This document shows positions 55,728-63,703 of a DNA stretch of 64,000 bases, one piece after another. The stretch spans positions 310,001 to 374,000 of the forward strand of contig NZ_JBGUAX010000002.1 of NCBI RefSeq assembly GCF_041821065.1. Direction: 5' to 3'. The notes under the pieces are model-generated. The model was not told the origin of the DNA, did not search any database, and saw only the letters and a program-made list of their open reading frames with translations. Within the stretch, counting starts at the first letter, position 1, and each line of letters starts with the position of its first letter. The DNA is from Egicoccus sp. AB-alg2. Its GTDB lineage: Bacteria; Actinomycetota; Nitriliruptoria; Nitriliruptorales; Nitriliruptoraceae. The position numbers were made by a program, and so were the translations under genes.

Positions 55728-56924
55728 ATGCGGCAGCGCCGCCTGTGGCCGGGCGTGACGATCGGGGCAGCGCTGGCACTCCTCGTCGTGGCCTGCGGCG
55801 GGCCGGGCGCCGACGCACCGGATGGCGCCGCCCCGTCGCCCGGCACGGGGGCCGACGCGCCCGGCGGAGCGGACGGCCCCGACGCCGACGGTGGTGAGCC
55901 GAACGACCAGGAACTGGACACCGCCGAGCAGGTGCGCCTCCAGGTCGTCGCGACCGTCGCCCCGGTCGCGGACCTGGTGGCGCGCGTGGGCGGGCCGGGC
56001 GTCGAGGTCGACACGCTGGTCCCGGCCGGCGCCGACTCCCACACCTACGAGCCACGGCCGCAGGACGTGGTCGGCCTGTCCGAGGCCGACGCCTTCTTCG
56101 GGATCGGCCTCGATCTGAACCCGGCCAGCGTCGCCCTGGCGGAGACGAGCCTGCCCGACGAGGCACCACTCCTCCTGCTCGGCGAGCGCATCGACGGCGA
56201 CGGCCTGATCTACGACCACGTGCACGGCGAGGACGGCCACAGCCACGGTGCCGACACCGGCCACAGCCACGGTGACGACACCGGCCACACCCACGACGAC
56301 GACGGCCACACCCACGACGACGACGGCCACACCCACGACGACGACGCGACCGACGACGAGCAGCAGGCCGGCCCGAACCCGCACGTGTGGACCAGCGTGC
56401 GCCTGGCCGCCGAGCTGGTCGAGGAGATCGCCTGGGTCTTCGCCGACCTCGACCCCGACCACGCCGACGAGTACCAGGAGCGTGCCGAGGAGCTGCAGGT
56501 CGAGCTGGCCGACCTCGACCGCCGCATCCAGACGGCCGTCGGAACCATCCCCGCCGACCAGCGCACCCTGGTCGCCTACCACGACGCGTGGAGCTACTTC
56601 GCACGCGACTACGGCTTCGATCTCGTCACCGCGGTGCAGCCGTCGGACTACGCGGAGCCGAGTGCCGGCGACGTCCGCGCCGTCATCGACCTGATCCGCG
56701 AGCACGACGTGCCGGCGGTGTTCGGCAGCGAGGTCTTCCCCAGCGGGGTGCTGGACACGATCGCCGCGGAGACCGGCGCGACCTACGTCGGCGACCTCGC
56801 CGACGACGAGCTGCCGGGTGAGCCCGGCAGCGACGAGCACACCTACGTCGAACTGATGCGCCGCAACGCCGTCACGATCGTCGAGGCGCTCGGCGGCGAA
56901 CCCACCGCCCTGACCGACGGCTGA
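55728..56924 (+). CDS. znuA: Zinc-binding lipoprotein of the ABC transporter (ZnuA-like)
   Basis: 398 aa. Lipoprotein signal ends at VVACGGPG with Cys at about residue 22. An acidic Gly/Pro/Asp-rich linker follows, then the two-lobed solute-binding domain: VATVAPVADLVARVGG, ADSHTYEPRPQDV (metal His), GPNPHVWTSVRLAAELVEE, TLVAYHDAWSYFARDYGFDL and VFGSEVFPSGVL. Between the first two metal ligands lies a flexible His/Asp-rich loop of ~35 residues, a hallmark of zinc rather than manganese proteins. The loop is encoded by tandem 21-bp repeats. Confidence 0.93.
   Translation: MRQRRLWPGVTIGAALALLVVACGGPGADAPDGAAPSPGTGADAPGGADGPDADGGEPNDQELDTAEQVRLQVVATVAPVADLVARVGGPGVEVDTLVPAGADSHTYEPRPQDVVGLSEADAFFGIGLDLNPASVALAETSLPDEAPLLLLGERIDGDGLIYDHVHGEDGHSHGADTGHSHGDDTGHTHDDDGHTHDDDGHTHDDDATDDEQQAGPNPHVWTSVRLAAELVEEIAWVFADLDPDHADEYQERAEELQVELADLDRRIQTAVGTIPADQRTLVAYHDAWSYFARDYGFDLVTAVQPSDYAEPSAGDVRAVIDLIREHDVPAVFGSEVFPSGVLDTIAAETGATYVGDLADDELPGEPGSDEHTYVELMRRNAVTIVEALGGEPTALTDG
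56283..56345 (+). repeat. Three perfect 21-bp tandem repeats inside znuA
   Basis: The unit GGCCACACCCACGACGACG plus AC occurs three times without a mismatch (56283-56303, 56304-56324, 56325-56345). Each encodes GHTHDDD. Looser copies (GHSHGxDT) precede it. The copy number is likely variable and sets the length of the zinc-binding loop. Confidence 0.9.
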
Positions 56925-57103
56925 CACGCGGTGGTCCGCGCCTTCGGGCGAGAGGAGCCGGGATCCCAACCGTCTCGGACGGCGGGTCCCGTGCGCGTCG
57001 ACCGGGTCGTTCGTTGCGCTGGACGTGCCGTCCGGCCCTGCCTGCCGCCGATCGCCATCGTCACGATCAGCACATGGCGCGCCGCCCGCGCGAGGGCTTG
57101 CTC

Positions 57104-57772
57104 ATGTCGTCCGATCCGTTTGCGACCACCGGACCCGCGGTCGACCTGTACTGGCTTCCGCTGGGAGCCGGGGACCACGTGGTCAAGCACACCGGGCGGC
57201 TGTACGAAGCGGTCGTTGCCGCACGGCAGCGTCGGGCGCGCTGCGACCTGTACCACGCGGCCCTGGAGGTGCACCTCGACGGGGCCCGCTACGTGATCGA
57301 GTCCGCACCCGCGTGGGACCGGGCGGAACCGGACCGCGGCGTGGTGGTCGAGGGCCCGGTCGGCCTGGTCTGGCTCGGCCGCTCGAAGTGGTTTCGCTAC
57401 GAGGTGCGGCGCTGGCGCGACGGGACCATCCCGGACGCCGCGGACGCGGTCGACAGCCCCCGACCGGTGAGCACCGACCGGCGCCACGCGGAGGCGATCC
57501 TCGAGCTCGCACCGAGGTTCCCGGCGCTCACCTGGGGTCGTGACGAGCTGGGCACCGGCGACATGTGGAACTCGAACTCGCTGATCGCCTGGCTCCTCGC
57601 GAGCAGCGGCCATGACCTCGAGGCGATCCGTCCACCGGTGCACGGCCGCGCCCCCGGCTGGTCCGCGGGCCTGATCGCCGCCCGCCGCCGCCCCACACCC
57701 TTCTCTCCTCCGCTGCGGAGCCCGAGCGGCGGCGCGGAACCGCCGCCGACCAACCGGGAGGCGCGGTCATGA
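57104..57772 (+). CDS. Conserved protein of unknown function
   Basis: 222 aa from ATG 57104 with GAGGG seven bases upstream; ATG 57074 and 57014 are alternatives. Soluble, no signal. Visible parts: VDLYWLPLGAGDHVVKHTG (with a His), RYVIESAPAW, WLGRSKWFRYEVRRW and a segment TGDMWNSNSLIAWLLASSG near the C-terminus that resembles the NxC motif of NlpC/P60 or LRAT enzymes but has Ser where Cys would be. The ending is a Pro/Ser-rich tail. Overlaps the CPBP gene by ATGA, suggesting functional pairing. Confidence 0.75.
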   Translation: MSSDPFATTGPAVDLYWLPLGAGDHVVKHTGRLYEAVVAARQRRARCDLYHAALEVHLDGARYVIESAPAWDRAEPDRGVVVEGPVGLVWLGRSKWFRYEVRRWRDGTIPDAADAVDSPRPVSTDRRHAEAILELAPRFPALTWGRDELGTGDMWNSNSLIAWLLASSGHDLEAIRPPVHGRAPGWSAGLIAARRRPTPFSPPLRSPSGGAEPPPTNREARS

Positions 57773-58644
57773 GCGCAGCGGTCGGAACGAGCAGTCCCCG
57801 ACGAGCGAGACGCCGCGAGGCGCTCCCCGTCCTGCAGTACTTCGTCCTGACGTACCTCTGGACGTGGGGGCTGTGGTGGGCCGCGGCCGCGAGCGGAGGG
57901 TCGTTCGGTGAGCCGACCGTCCTGCTGCTGTTCGTGACGGGTGGCCTGGGACCGCTCGCGGGTGCGTCCTGGGTGGTGCGGCGACGTGGTCCGTCCTACC
58001 GGCGCGAGTTCCTCCGGCGCGTTTGGGATCCTCGTCGGATCCCCGCCGCGTGGTGGCTCGCCCTCGTGGCCGTCGCGACCGGACCGGCGCTCGTCGGCGC
58101 CGCCGTGACGCGTGTGACCGGAACGGCAGCGACCGTGCCCGACCACGGTGTCGAAGCCGTCGCCGGCGTGGTCGTCTTCGCGCTGGCGGCGGGCCTGGTC
58201 GAGGAGCCGGGCTGGCGGGGCGCGGCGTCGGACGCCTGGCAGGCCACGACACGTCCGCTGTTGGCCGCGACGGGGATCGGGACCCTCTGGGCGCTCTGGC
58301 ATCTGCCTCTCTATTTCGTCGATGGCTCCTACCAGCACGGTCTCGAGTTCGGATCGTTGCGGTTCTGGCTCACCAACCTCGTACTCGTGCAGCTCGGCGT
58401 GCTCTACCTGTGGCTGGCCAACGGTTCCAGGGGCAGCATCCTGGTCCCGATCCTGGCCCACGCGGGTTTCAACGTCGCCGGTGAGCTCGTTCCGCGCAGC
58501 ACGACGGGTGACGTCGTCGCGTTCCTCGTCGTCACCGTGGCCACCGTGGTCGTCGTCGTGACCACGCGGGGACGGCTGGAATTAGATGTGGCCGGCCGGC
58601 GCGGGTCCGAGCCGGCCCGGTCCGCGTCCGTCGATGACGAGTAG
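57769..58644 (+). CDS. CPBP-family intramembrane metalloprotease
   Basis: 291 aa. About eight helices. The Abi/CPBP motifs are all visible: motif 1 GLVEEPGWRG (EExxxR, with the catalytic Glu pair), motif 2 WHLPLYFVDG (FxxxH-type His) and motif 3 LAHAGFNVAGE (HxxxN). Family members process prenylated or signal-related substrates and occur in bacteriocin self-immunity. ATG overlaps the upstream stop. The partner gene is unknown. Confidence 0.9.
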   Translation: MSAAVGTSSPRRARRREALPVLQYFVLTYLWTWGLWWAAAASGGSFGEPTVLLLFVTGGLGPLAGASWVVRRRGPSYRREFLRRVWDPRRIPAAWWLALVAVATGPALVGAAVTRVTGTAATVPDHGVEAVAGVVVFALAAGLVEEPGWRGAASDAWQATTRPLLAATGIGTLWALWHLPLYFVDGSYQHGLEFGSLRFWLTNLVLVQLGVLYLWLANGSRGSILVPILAHAGFNVAGELVPRSTTGDVVAFLVVTVATVVVVVTTRGRLELDVAGRRGSEPARSASVDDE

Positions 58645-58801
58645 TCCTATGGCGCCAGGCAGCGGACGGATGCGTCCGGCTCGCGTTGCTCGCGTCGCGT
58701 TCCAGGACAGGTGCCGGGTGAGCGGGTGGCCTTCGCCTCTGGCTGCCGAACGCCGTCGCCGGTGACCATGCGCGCAAGCGACCCCGGCGCGGTTGAGGGT
58801 G

Positions 58802-60070
58802 ATGCAGCTGTTCGTGTACGTGCGTGAGCGCGACTGGGTGCCGGTCGTCGGCTATCTGTTCTATGTCGCGGCGATGGCGGCTGGCTACTACTACAACCTG
58901 ACGTTCGTGCAGCTGGGGCTGGTGGACCTGGGCACCCGTCTGATCGGGATGACGCGCCAGGACGTCTCGATGGTGATGGCGGTGCTGGCGCTGGTGACGC
59001 TGGCGGTGGCGCTGGCCGCCGGAGTGGTGATGGACCGGCGCGGGTGGGGCGCCGACCTGCACGTCAAGATCCGGTTGCTGCTCGCGGTGCTGACCGTGCA
59101 GCTGGCGTTGACCGTCGTCGCACCGTCGATCAGTTCGGCGGCCGGGCTGCTGGTGTGGGTGCTGGTGTGTTCCCTCCCGCTGGGGGTGGGGATCCCGGTG
59201 ATGTTCTCCACCATGGTCGACTTCGTCCCGGTACGGGACCGCGGCTATGTCGCCGCGGTCGTGGCCGGACTCTCGTTCTTCCTCGCCGCGCTGTATCCGT
59301 TCGAGTGGCGCATCGAGGAGTTCGCCGTCGTCGTGTCGGCCGCCATGGCCCCGGCGGTGGTCGTCCTTGCCGTGCTGTCGTGGCGACGGTTCGCGTTCCT
59401 CGACGCGCTGGCCGGCCAGCATCGCCGGTTCGGCACCGGCCGGTACTGCCGGCCGCGACCCGTGCGTACCGCCAGCCTGACGTTCTTCGGGTTGGTGGCG
59501 GTGATGTTCCTCGTGTTCTTCATCGACAGCCTCGGGTTCCTGCGCATCATCGAGACGCCCACGATCATGGCCGCCTCCTGGCAGTCCCCCGACGTCGGGG
59601 TACGGCTGTTCATCGCCGTCTCCCACGTCGTCGGCGCGTTGGCAGCCGGTGTGCTCTACACCAACTTCGGACGCCGCTGGCTGCTGCTGTGGATCGTCGG
59701 GCTGTTCGCGTTCACCCACCTGCTGGCCACCTTCGGGCTGCGGGTCAGCGGTGACGCACCGCCGCCGTTGACGATGCCGCTGTTCTACGTCCTGGCGGTC
59801 AGCTTCTACACCACGGTGAACTTCGCGTTGTGGCCCGATCACGCCACGCCGGCCACGATCGGGGTGCGCACGGCCATCGGTGTCGGCGTAGCGGGGTGGC
59901 TCGCGTCGTTTCTCAGCACCGCCCTGGCCCTGTACTCCGAGGCCGCCGGCGTGACGCTGCTCGATCACCTCGTCCACGTCAACGCGTTGGCCCTGCTCGC
60001 CCTGTTCACCCTTCCCGCGGTCTTCTACGTGCGGCGCATGGCCGTGCTCGCCCGGCAAGGAGCCCCATGA
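58802..60070 (+). CDS. MFS-like multi-pass membrane protein
   Basis: 422 aa from ATG 58802 (GAGGGTG upstream; TTG 58793 possible). About twelve hydrophobic segments, for example VVGYLFYVAAMAAGYYY, LTVVAPSISSAAGLLVWVL, SLTFFGLVAVMFLVFFIDSL and AIGVGVAGWLASFLSTALAL. Helix pattern and loops fit the major facilitator superfamily. GVVMDRRGWGADLHVKIRLL resembles the MFS cytosolic loop motif between helices 2 and 3. Substrate unknown. Overlaps the next gene by ATGA. Confidence 0.82.
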   Translation: MQLFVYVRERDWVPVVGYLFYVAAMAAGYYYNLTFVQLGLVDLGTRLIGMTRQDVSMVMAVLALVTLAVALAAGVVMDRRGWGADLHVKIRLLLAVLTVQLALTVVAPSISSAAGLLVWVLVCSLPLGVGIPVMFSTMVDFVPVRDRGYVAAVVAGLSFFLAALYPFEWRIEEFAVVVSAAMAPAVVVLAVLSWRRFAFLDALAGQHRRFGTGRYCRPRPVRTASLTFFGLVAVMFLVFFIDSLGFLRIIETPTIMAASWQSPDVGVRLFIAVSHVVGALAAGVLYTNFGRRWLLLWIVGLFAFTHLLATFGLRVSGDAPPPLTMPLFYVLAVSFYTTVNFALWPDHATPATIGVRTAIGVGVAGWLASFLSTALALYSEAAGVTLLDHLVHVNALALLALFTLPAVFYVRRMAVLARQGAP

Positions 60071-60936
60071 GCCTCGATGCCCTCGTGATGCTGGTCCTCT
60101 CCCTGCTGCTGCTCACCACCGGCGGCGACGACCCGCAGTCGGTGCAGCTGCTGCTGGCCGGACAGCACGAGACCGTCGGCGTCGACGGCGCGGTGATCGC
60201 CGTCGACGCGCAGGTGACGGTTCCGGCCGACACCGAGATCGGCGGGCCGGTCCACGTGATCGGTGGACACACCCGGATCGCCGGCACCGTCGACGGCGAT
60301 GTCACCCAGCTCGGCGGCCGGCTCACCATCGAGCCGGGTGGTCGGGTCACCGGCACCCTCCAGCACGTCGCCGGCAGCCTCGAGATCGATGCGAACGCCG
60401 CCGTTGGCCGCCGTGCCGCAGTCCCGCTGACCGCGGCCGACCCGGACCCGGCCGCCCGGCTGCTCCCGGTCCTGGTGGCCACGGGGCTGCTCGCGCTGGT
60501 CGGGGCTCGCCAGGCACGCCGTACTCCACGCACCCTCGACAACGTCCGTGCGGCCATCGCCGGCCATCCGCTGGTGTGCGTCACGGTCGGCGTGCTCGTG
60601 GCCGTGACCGCCATCTCGCTGTTCGTGTTCATGGCCTTCACCCTGCTGCTGATCCCGGTCAGTCTGCTCGGACTGGGCGCCGGCCTCGTCGCGCTCGGCT
60701 ACGGCGTCATCGCCCTCGGCTTCCTGGTCGGCCGGTGGCTGCCCGGGGTCGGCCCGGTCCCGGCCACCGCGCTCGGGGTCGTGGCGGTCATGGCAGCCTT
60801 GCAGCTCGCGGGCGCCATCCCGCTCGTCGGCGACCTCGCGGTCGGCGCGCTGCTGGCCAGCGGGCTGGGCGCCGTCCTGCTCACCTACTTCGGCCTGGCC
60901 CCGTTCACCCCGGCGCGGTTCCCCGACGACTCGTGA
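60067..60936 (+). CDS. Membrane protein with bactofilin-like beta-helix segment
   Basis: 289 aa. A hydrophobic N-terminal helix is followed by about 100 residues of short repeated turns (GVDGAVIAVDAQVTVPADTE, GGPVHVIGGHTRIAGTVDGD, VTQLGGRLTIEPGGRVTGTL) that match the polymer-forming bactofilin/PF04519-type beta-helix. Four or five helices follow (LLPVLVATGLLALVGA, VCVTVGVLVAVTAISLFVFM, LLGLGAGLVALGYGVIALGF, ALGVVAVMAALQLAGAIPLV). The extracytoplasmic beta-helix may organise envelope material. Translationally coupled to the MFS-like gene. Confidence 0.8.
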   Translation: MSLDALVMLVLSLLLLTTGGDDPQSVQLLLAGQHETVGVDGAVIAVDAQVTVPADTEIGGPVHVIGGHTRIAGTVDGDVTQLGGRLTIEPGGRVTGTLQHVAGSLEIDANAAVGRRAAVPLTAADPDPAARLLPVLVATGLLALVGARQARRTPRTLDNVRAAIAGHPLVCVTVGVLVAVTAISLFVFMAFTLLLIPVSLLGLGAGLVALGYGVIALGFLVGRWLPGVGPVPATALGVVAVMAALQLAGAIPLVGDLAVGALLASGLGAVLLTYFGLAPFTPARFPDDS

Positions 60937-60985
60937 CCTGGAAGCGGCTCTCGCCGTCGAAGGCTCGCTCAGCGCCGGAGCATGC

Positions 60986-61868
60986 TCAGGGACCTGCCTG
61001 CTCGATGGAGCGGTCCAGGTCGGCGTCGATGACGATCCCCTCGGTCCGGAGACGTGCCCAGGGCGTGCCTTCGTCCGCCCACGTCACCGCCGTACGCAGC
61101 GGGACCGGCATGCCGCCCAGCTCGTCCCAGTCCTGGGCCTGGTTCGTCCAGAGCACCTTCGCATCGTCCGTCTCGTCCTTGAACCGCATCGACTCCATAC
61201 GTTCGAGCAGCCCCGTTCCCGGGTCGAAGGTCACCGTCAGGACCTCGGTGTCGTCGCCGAAGGGCACGATGAGCCGCGCCGAGGTCGTGTCCACGGGCTC
61301 CCACCGCGCCGAGCATCGGTCAGCCAGATCGCGGGGAACCAGACGGCTTCCGCCCACAGCGCGAGGTTCGCGCCCTGGTCGGTGTTGGGCCCCTCCACGA
61401 CCCCGAACGGCAGGTCGAGCTTCGCGTGTCCGTCCAGGAACCACTCGTCCACCTGCAGCACGCCGCGGCGGAACCAGGTCAGCTCGATGTGGTGGCGTAC
61501 GACCGTCCCGCGACGTGGCTGAACCGGAAGCGGGCCGGGAACGTGATGCCAGCGATCCTCGGGTGTCCGCGTCCGCTGATCACCACCGTCTCCACGACGG
61601 GGATCTGGTTTCCGTAGAGCGTCCGGTAGAAGCGGTCGACCGGTTCGGGCAGGCCGCCAGGGATCGGGAGGTGCGAGACCGGTGCCGAGGTGACCCCGGC
61701 CGACGGGAACGGGTCGGGCTCGAGGTGCAGACCCGCCCAGCCGATGGCACCGAGGAGCAGGACACTGCTGAAGGTGGAGGCGGCGAGCCGCACCGCTCGG
61801 CGGCGTCTCCGAGCAGGTGGTGGCCAGGGCGTGGAGTCTCGACGCTCGAGATGGAGCTCGGTCGCCAT
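60986..61868 (-). pseudogene. Membrane-anchored protein gene with two frameshifts
   Basis: One protein split over three frames. Part one starts at ATG 61868 (GAGAGGA upstream): membrane segment LAASTFSSVLLLGAIGWAGL, then GGLPEPVDRFYRTLYG and FRFSHVAGRSYA. Part two: RHHIELTWFRRGVLQVDEWF, GVVEGPNTDQGANLALWAEA, FPAIWLTD. Part three: RWEPVDTTSARLIVPFGDDT to the stop at 60986. Adding one C near 61500 and one base near 61318 would join all three. The protein resembles DUF6544-like actinobacterial proteins; the function is unknown. Decay or sequencing error. Confidence 0.78.
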
Positions 61869-62083
61869 CTTCTGGTCCTCTCCGACCCTGACGGTCGGCC
61901 GTGGGCGGCTCGCTGCCGTACGACGTTGCGCCGACGCGGACATCCCGGCCAGGGGCGGTAGGTGACCGATCCTCGGGACCTCCGGCCCCGGCCGAGGACC
62001 TCCTCCTCTGGGAGCGTGCGGAGCGCTCGTGCGAGCCTGTGCTTCGGCCGAGGAGCCGCTCGGCCTCGACGGAGGAGGCGGTG

Positions 62084-62995
62084 GTGCGAGCGCAGGAGAC
62101 GTCAGGCTCGGATGCGCGGGGCGTCACCACAGCGGCGCGCGACCAGGGGCAGGCGGTCGATCGTGACGGGCGACCGCTCCCGCTCGCGTACACCTTCGCG
62201 CTCGCGGCCGTCATCGTCGCCGCGGGGCTCTACGGCCTGTTCGTCGACGGTGCCTACCCCGCCCCGGAGGGCGTGCGGCCCACCCTGCCCGAGACACTGC
62301 GGGGGCAGGACGTGGTGAACCTGCTCGCCGCCGTCGCGCTCGTGTGGGGCGGCGTCCGCGCACACGCCGGCAGGCTCGGCGGCCACATCGTCTGGCTCGC
62401 CGTTTGCCTCTACGTCCCCTACACCTACCTGATGTACGTCGTCGCGCCCTACAACGATGCGCTGCTGCTGTACATCGCCGGCATCGGCCTGGGGACCTAC
62501 GGGCTGGTCGACGGACTGGTACGGCTGGACGCGACCACCGTGGGTCGCGCCTTCGAGAACCTGCCCCGCCGTGGCCTGGCCTGGTTCTTCATCGCGCTCG
62601 CCACCCTGTTCGCCGCGCTGTGGCTCTGGGCCATCCTCTCGGTCTGGCCGGGTGGGATCCCCGAGGACCTGTTCGCCTACGACATCCCCAGCATCGTGCA
62701 CGTCCTCGATCTCGCGATCGTGCTCCCGCTGCTGGCCATCACCGGGGTGCTGCTGTTGGGGCGCCACACCGTGGCGCCCGTACTCGCGGCGATGCTGCTG
62801 GTCAAGACCCTCACCCTCGGCCTGGCGCTGCTGTCGATGAACGCGTTCGTCGCCGCGTCGGGACAGCCGGTCGACCCCGGCGAGCCGATCATCTGGTCGG
62901 TCGTGGTCATGGCCAGCGTCGCGTGGCTCGTGCTCTTCGCCCGCCGAATGAGCCAGCCCGATCGGGCGTGGCTCCGGCCGTCGATCTGGTGCTGA
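62084..62995 (+). CDS. Multi-pass membrane protein of unknown function
   Basis: 303 aa from GTG 62084, chosen because AGGAGG sits five bases upstream. About seven helices: FALAAVIVAAGLYGLFV, QDVVNLLAAVALVWGGVRA, GGHIVWLAVCLYVPYTYLM, GLAWFFIALATLFAALWLW, IVHVLDLAIVLPLLAITGV and IIWSVVVMASVAWLVLFA. No domain recognised. The ~25-residue N-terminal tail is hydrophilic. The 215 bp upstream hold no other gene. Confidence 0.72.
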   Translation: MRAQETSGSDARGVTTAARDQGQAVDRDGRPLPLAYTFALAAVIVAAGLYGLFVDGAYPAPEGVRPTLPETLRGQDVVNLLAAVALVWGGVRAHAGRLGGHIVWLAVCLYVPYTYLMYVVAPYNDALLLYIAGIGLGTYGLVDGLVRLDATTVGRAFENLPRRGLAWFFIALATLFAALWLWAILSVWPGGIPEDLFAYDIPSIVHVLDLAIVLPLLAITGVLLLGRHTVAPVLAAMLLVKTLTLGLALLSMNAFVAASGQPVDPGEPIIWSVVVMASVAWLVLFARRMSQPDRAWLRPSIWC

Positions 62996-63022
62996 CCCGC
63001 CTGACAGGCGCGACGTCGCAGG

Positions 63023-63670
63023 TCAGGAGCGGAAGCGGGTGAGGTCGATCACGACGAAGGTCGCGCGGGCGGTGGCGACCGCGTCGCCCTCGCCGCCGTC
63101 GGGATCGATCACCCGCGCCTCGGCGGAGGTCAGCAGCTTGCGGCCGTCGCGCTGCTCGACGCGCCCCCGGAACCGCAGGCGCTGCCCGATCGGCGTGGGC
63201 GCCAGGTAGCGGACGGTCAGCTCCCCGGTGAAGCCGGGCTCCTGCCGTAGGGTCAGCAGGTAGCCGAGCACGTCGTCGAAGATGGCCGCGACGATGCCCC
63301 CGTGCGAGCGGTCCGGTGCACCCTCGAAGGCGGCGCCGAGCTCCACCTCGGCGACCGCCTCGTCGCCTTCGCGGTGGACCTCGATCGCGATGCCCATCGG
63401 GTTCCACGGCCCGGAGACGAAGCACTCGTCGAAGTGGACGACGGTGCCGCCGTCGGGCACCTCGATGTCGAACATGCGTCGCTTGAGCTCCAGCAGGTCC
63501 CGCTGACGCGGTGGCTGCCGTTCGAGGTCGGCGGCGACCCGGTCCGCGGTCACGGCGACGCGCTCGAGCAGTTCCTCGTCGGCCTCGTGCCCCATCAGCG
63601 CGTGACCGAGGCGCCGCAGCGCCGCGGCGGCGCGCGCCCGGACGTCGGCGTCGGTGTCGGTCTGGGACAC
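63023..63670 (-). CDS. Hotdog-fold thioesterase, long form
   Basis: 215 aa from GTG 63670 with GAGGAG six bases upstream. A ~90-residue helical N-terminus precedes the hotdog domain. Motifs: GAPDRSHGGIVAAIFDDVLG (HGG and Asp, catalytic) and TGELTVRYLAPTPIGQRLRF. Likely an acyl-CoA thioesterase. The N-terminal extension (TDADVRARAAAALRRLGHAL) has no known role. Second thioesterase in the window; little similarity to the one at 45541. Confidence 0.87.
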   Translation of the reverse strand: MSQTDTDADVRARAAAALRRLGHALMGHEADEELLERVAVTADRVAADLERQPPRQRDLLELKRRMFDIEVPDGGTVVHFDECFVSGPWNPMGIAIEVHREGDEAVAEVELGAAFEGAPDRSHGGIVAAIFDDVLGYLLTLRQEPGFTGELTVRYLAPTPIGQRLRFRGRVEQRDGRKLLTSAEARVIDPDGGEGDAVATARATFVVIDLTRFRS

Positions 63671-63703
63671 GGCGGCTCCTCGCAACCTCGGGGCGGACCG
63701 AGA

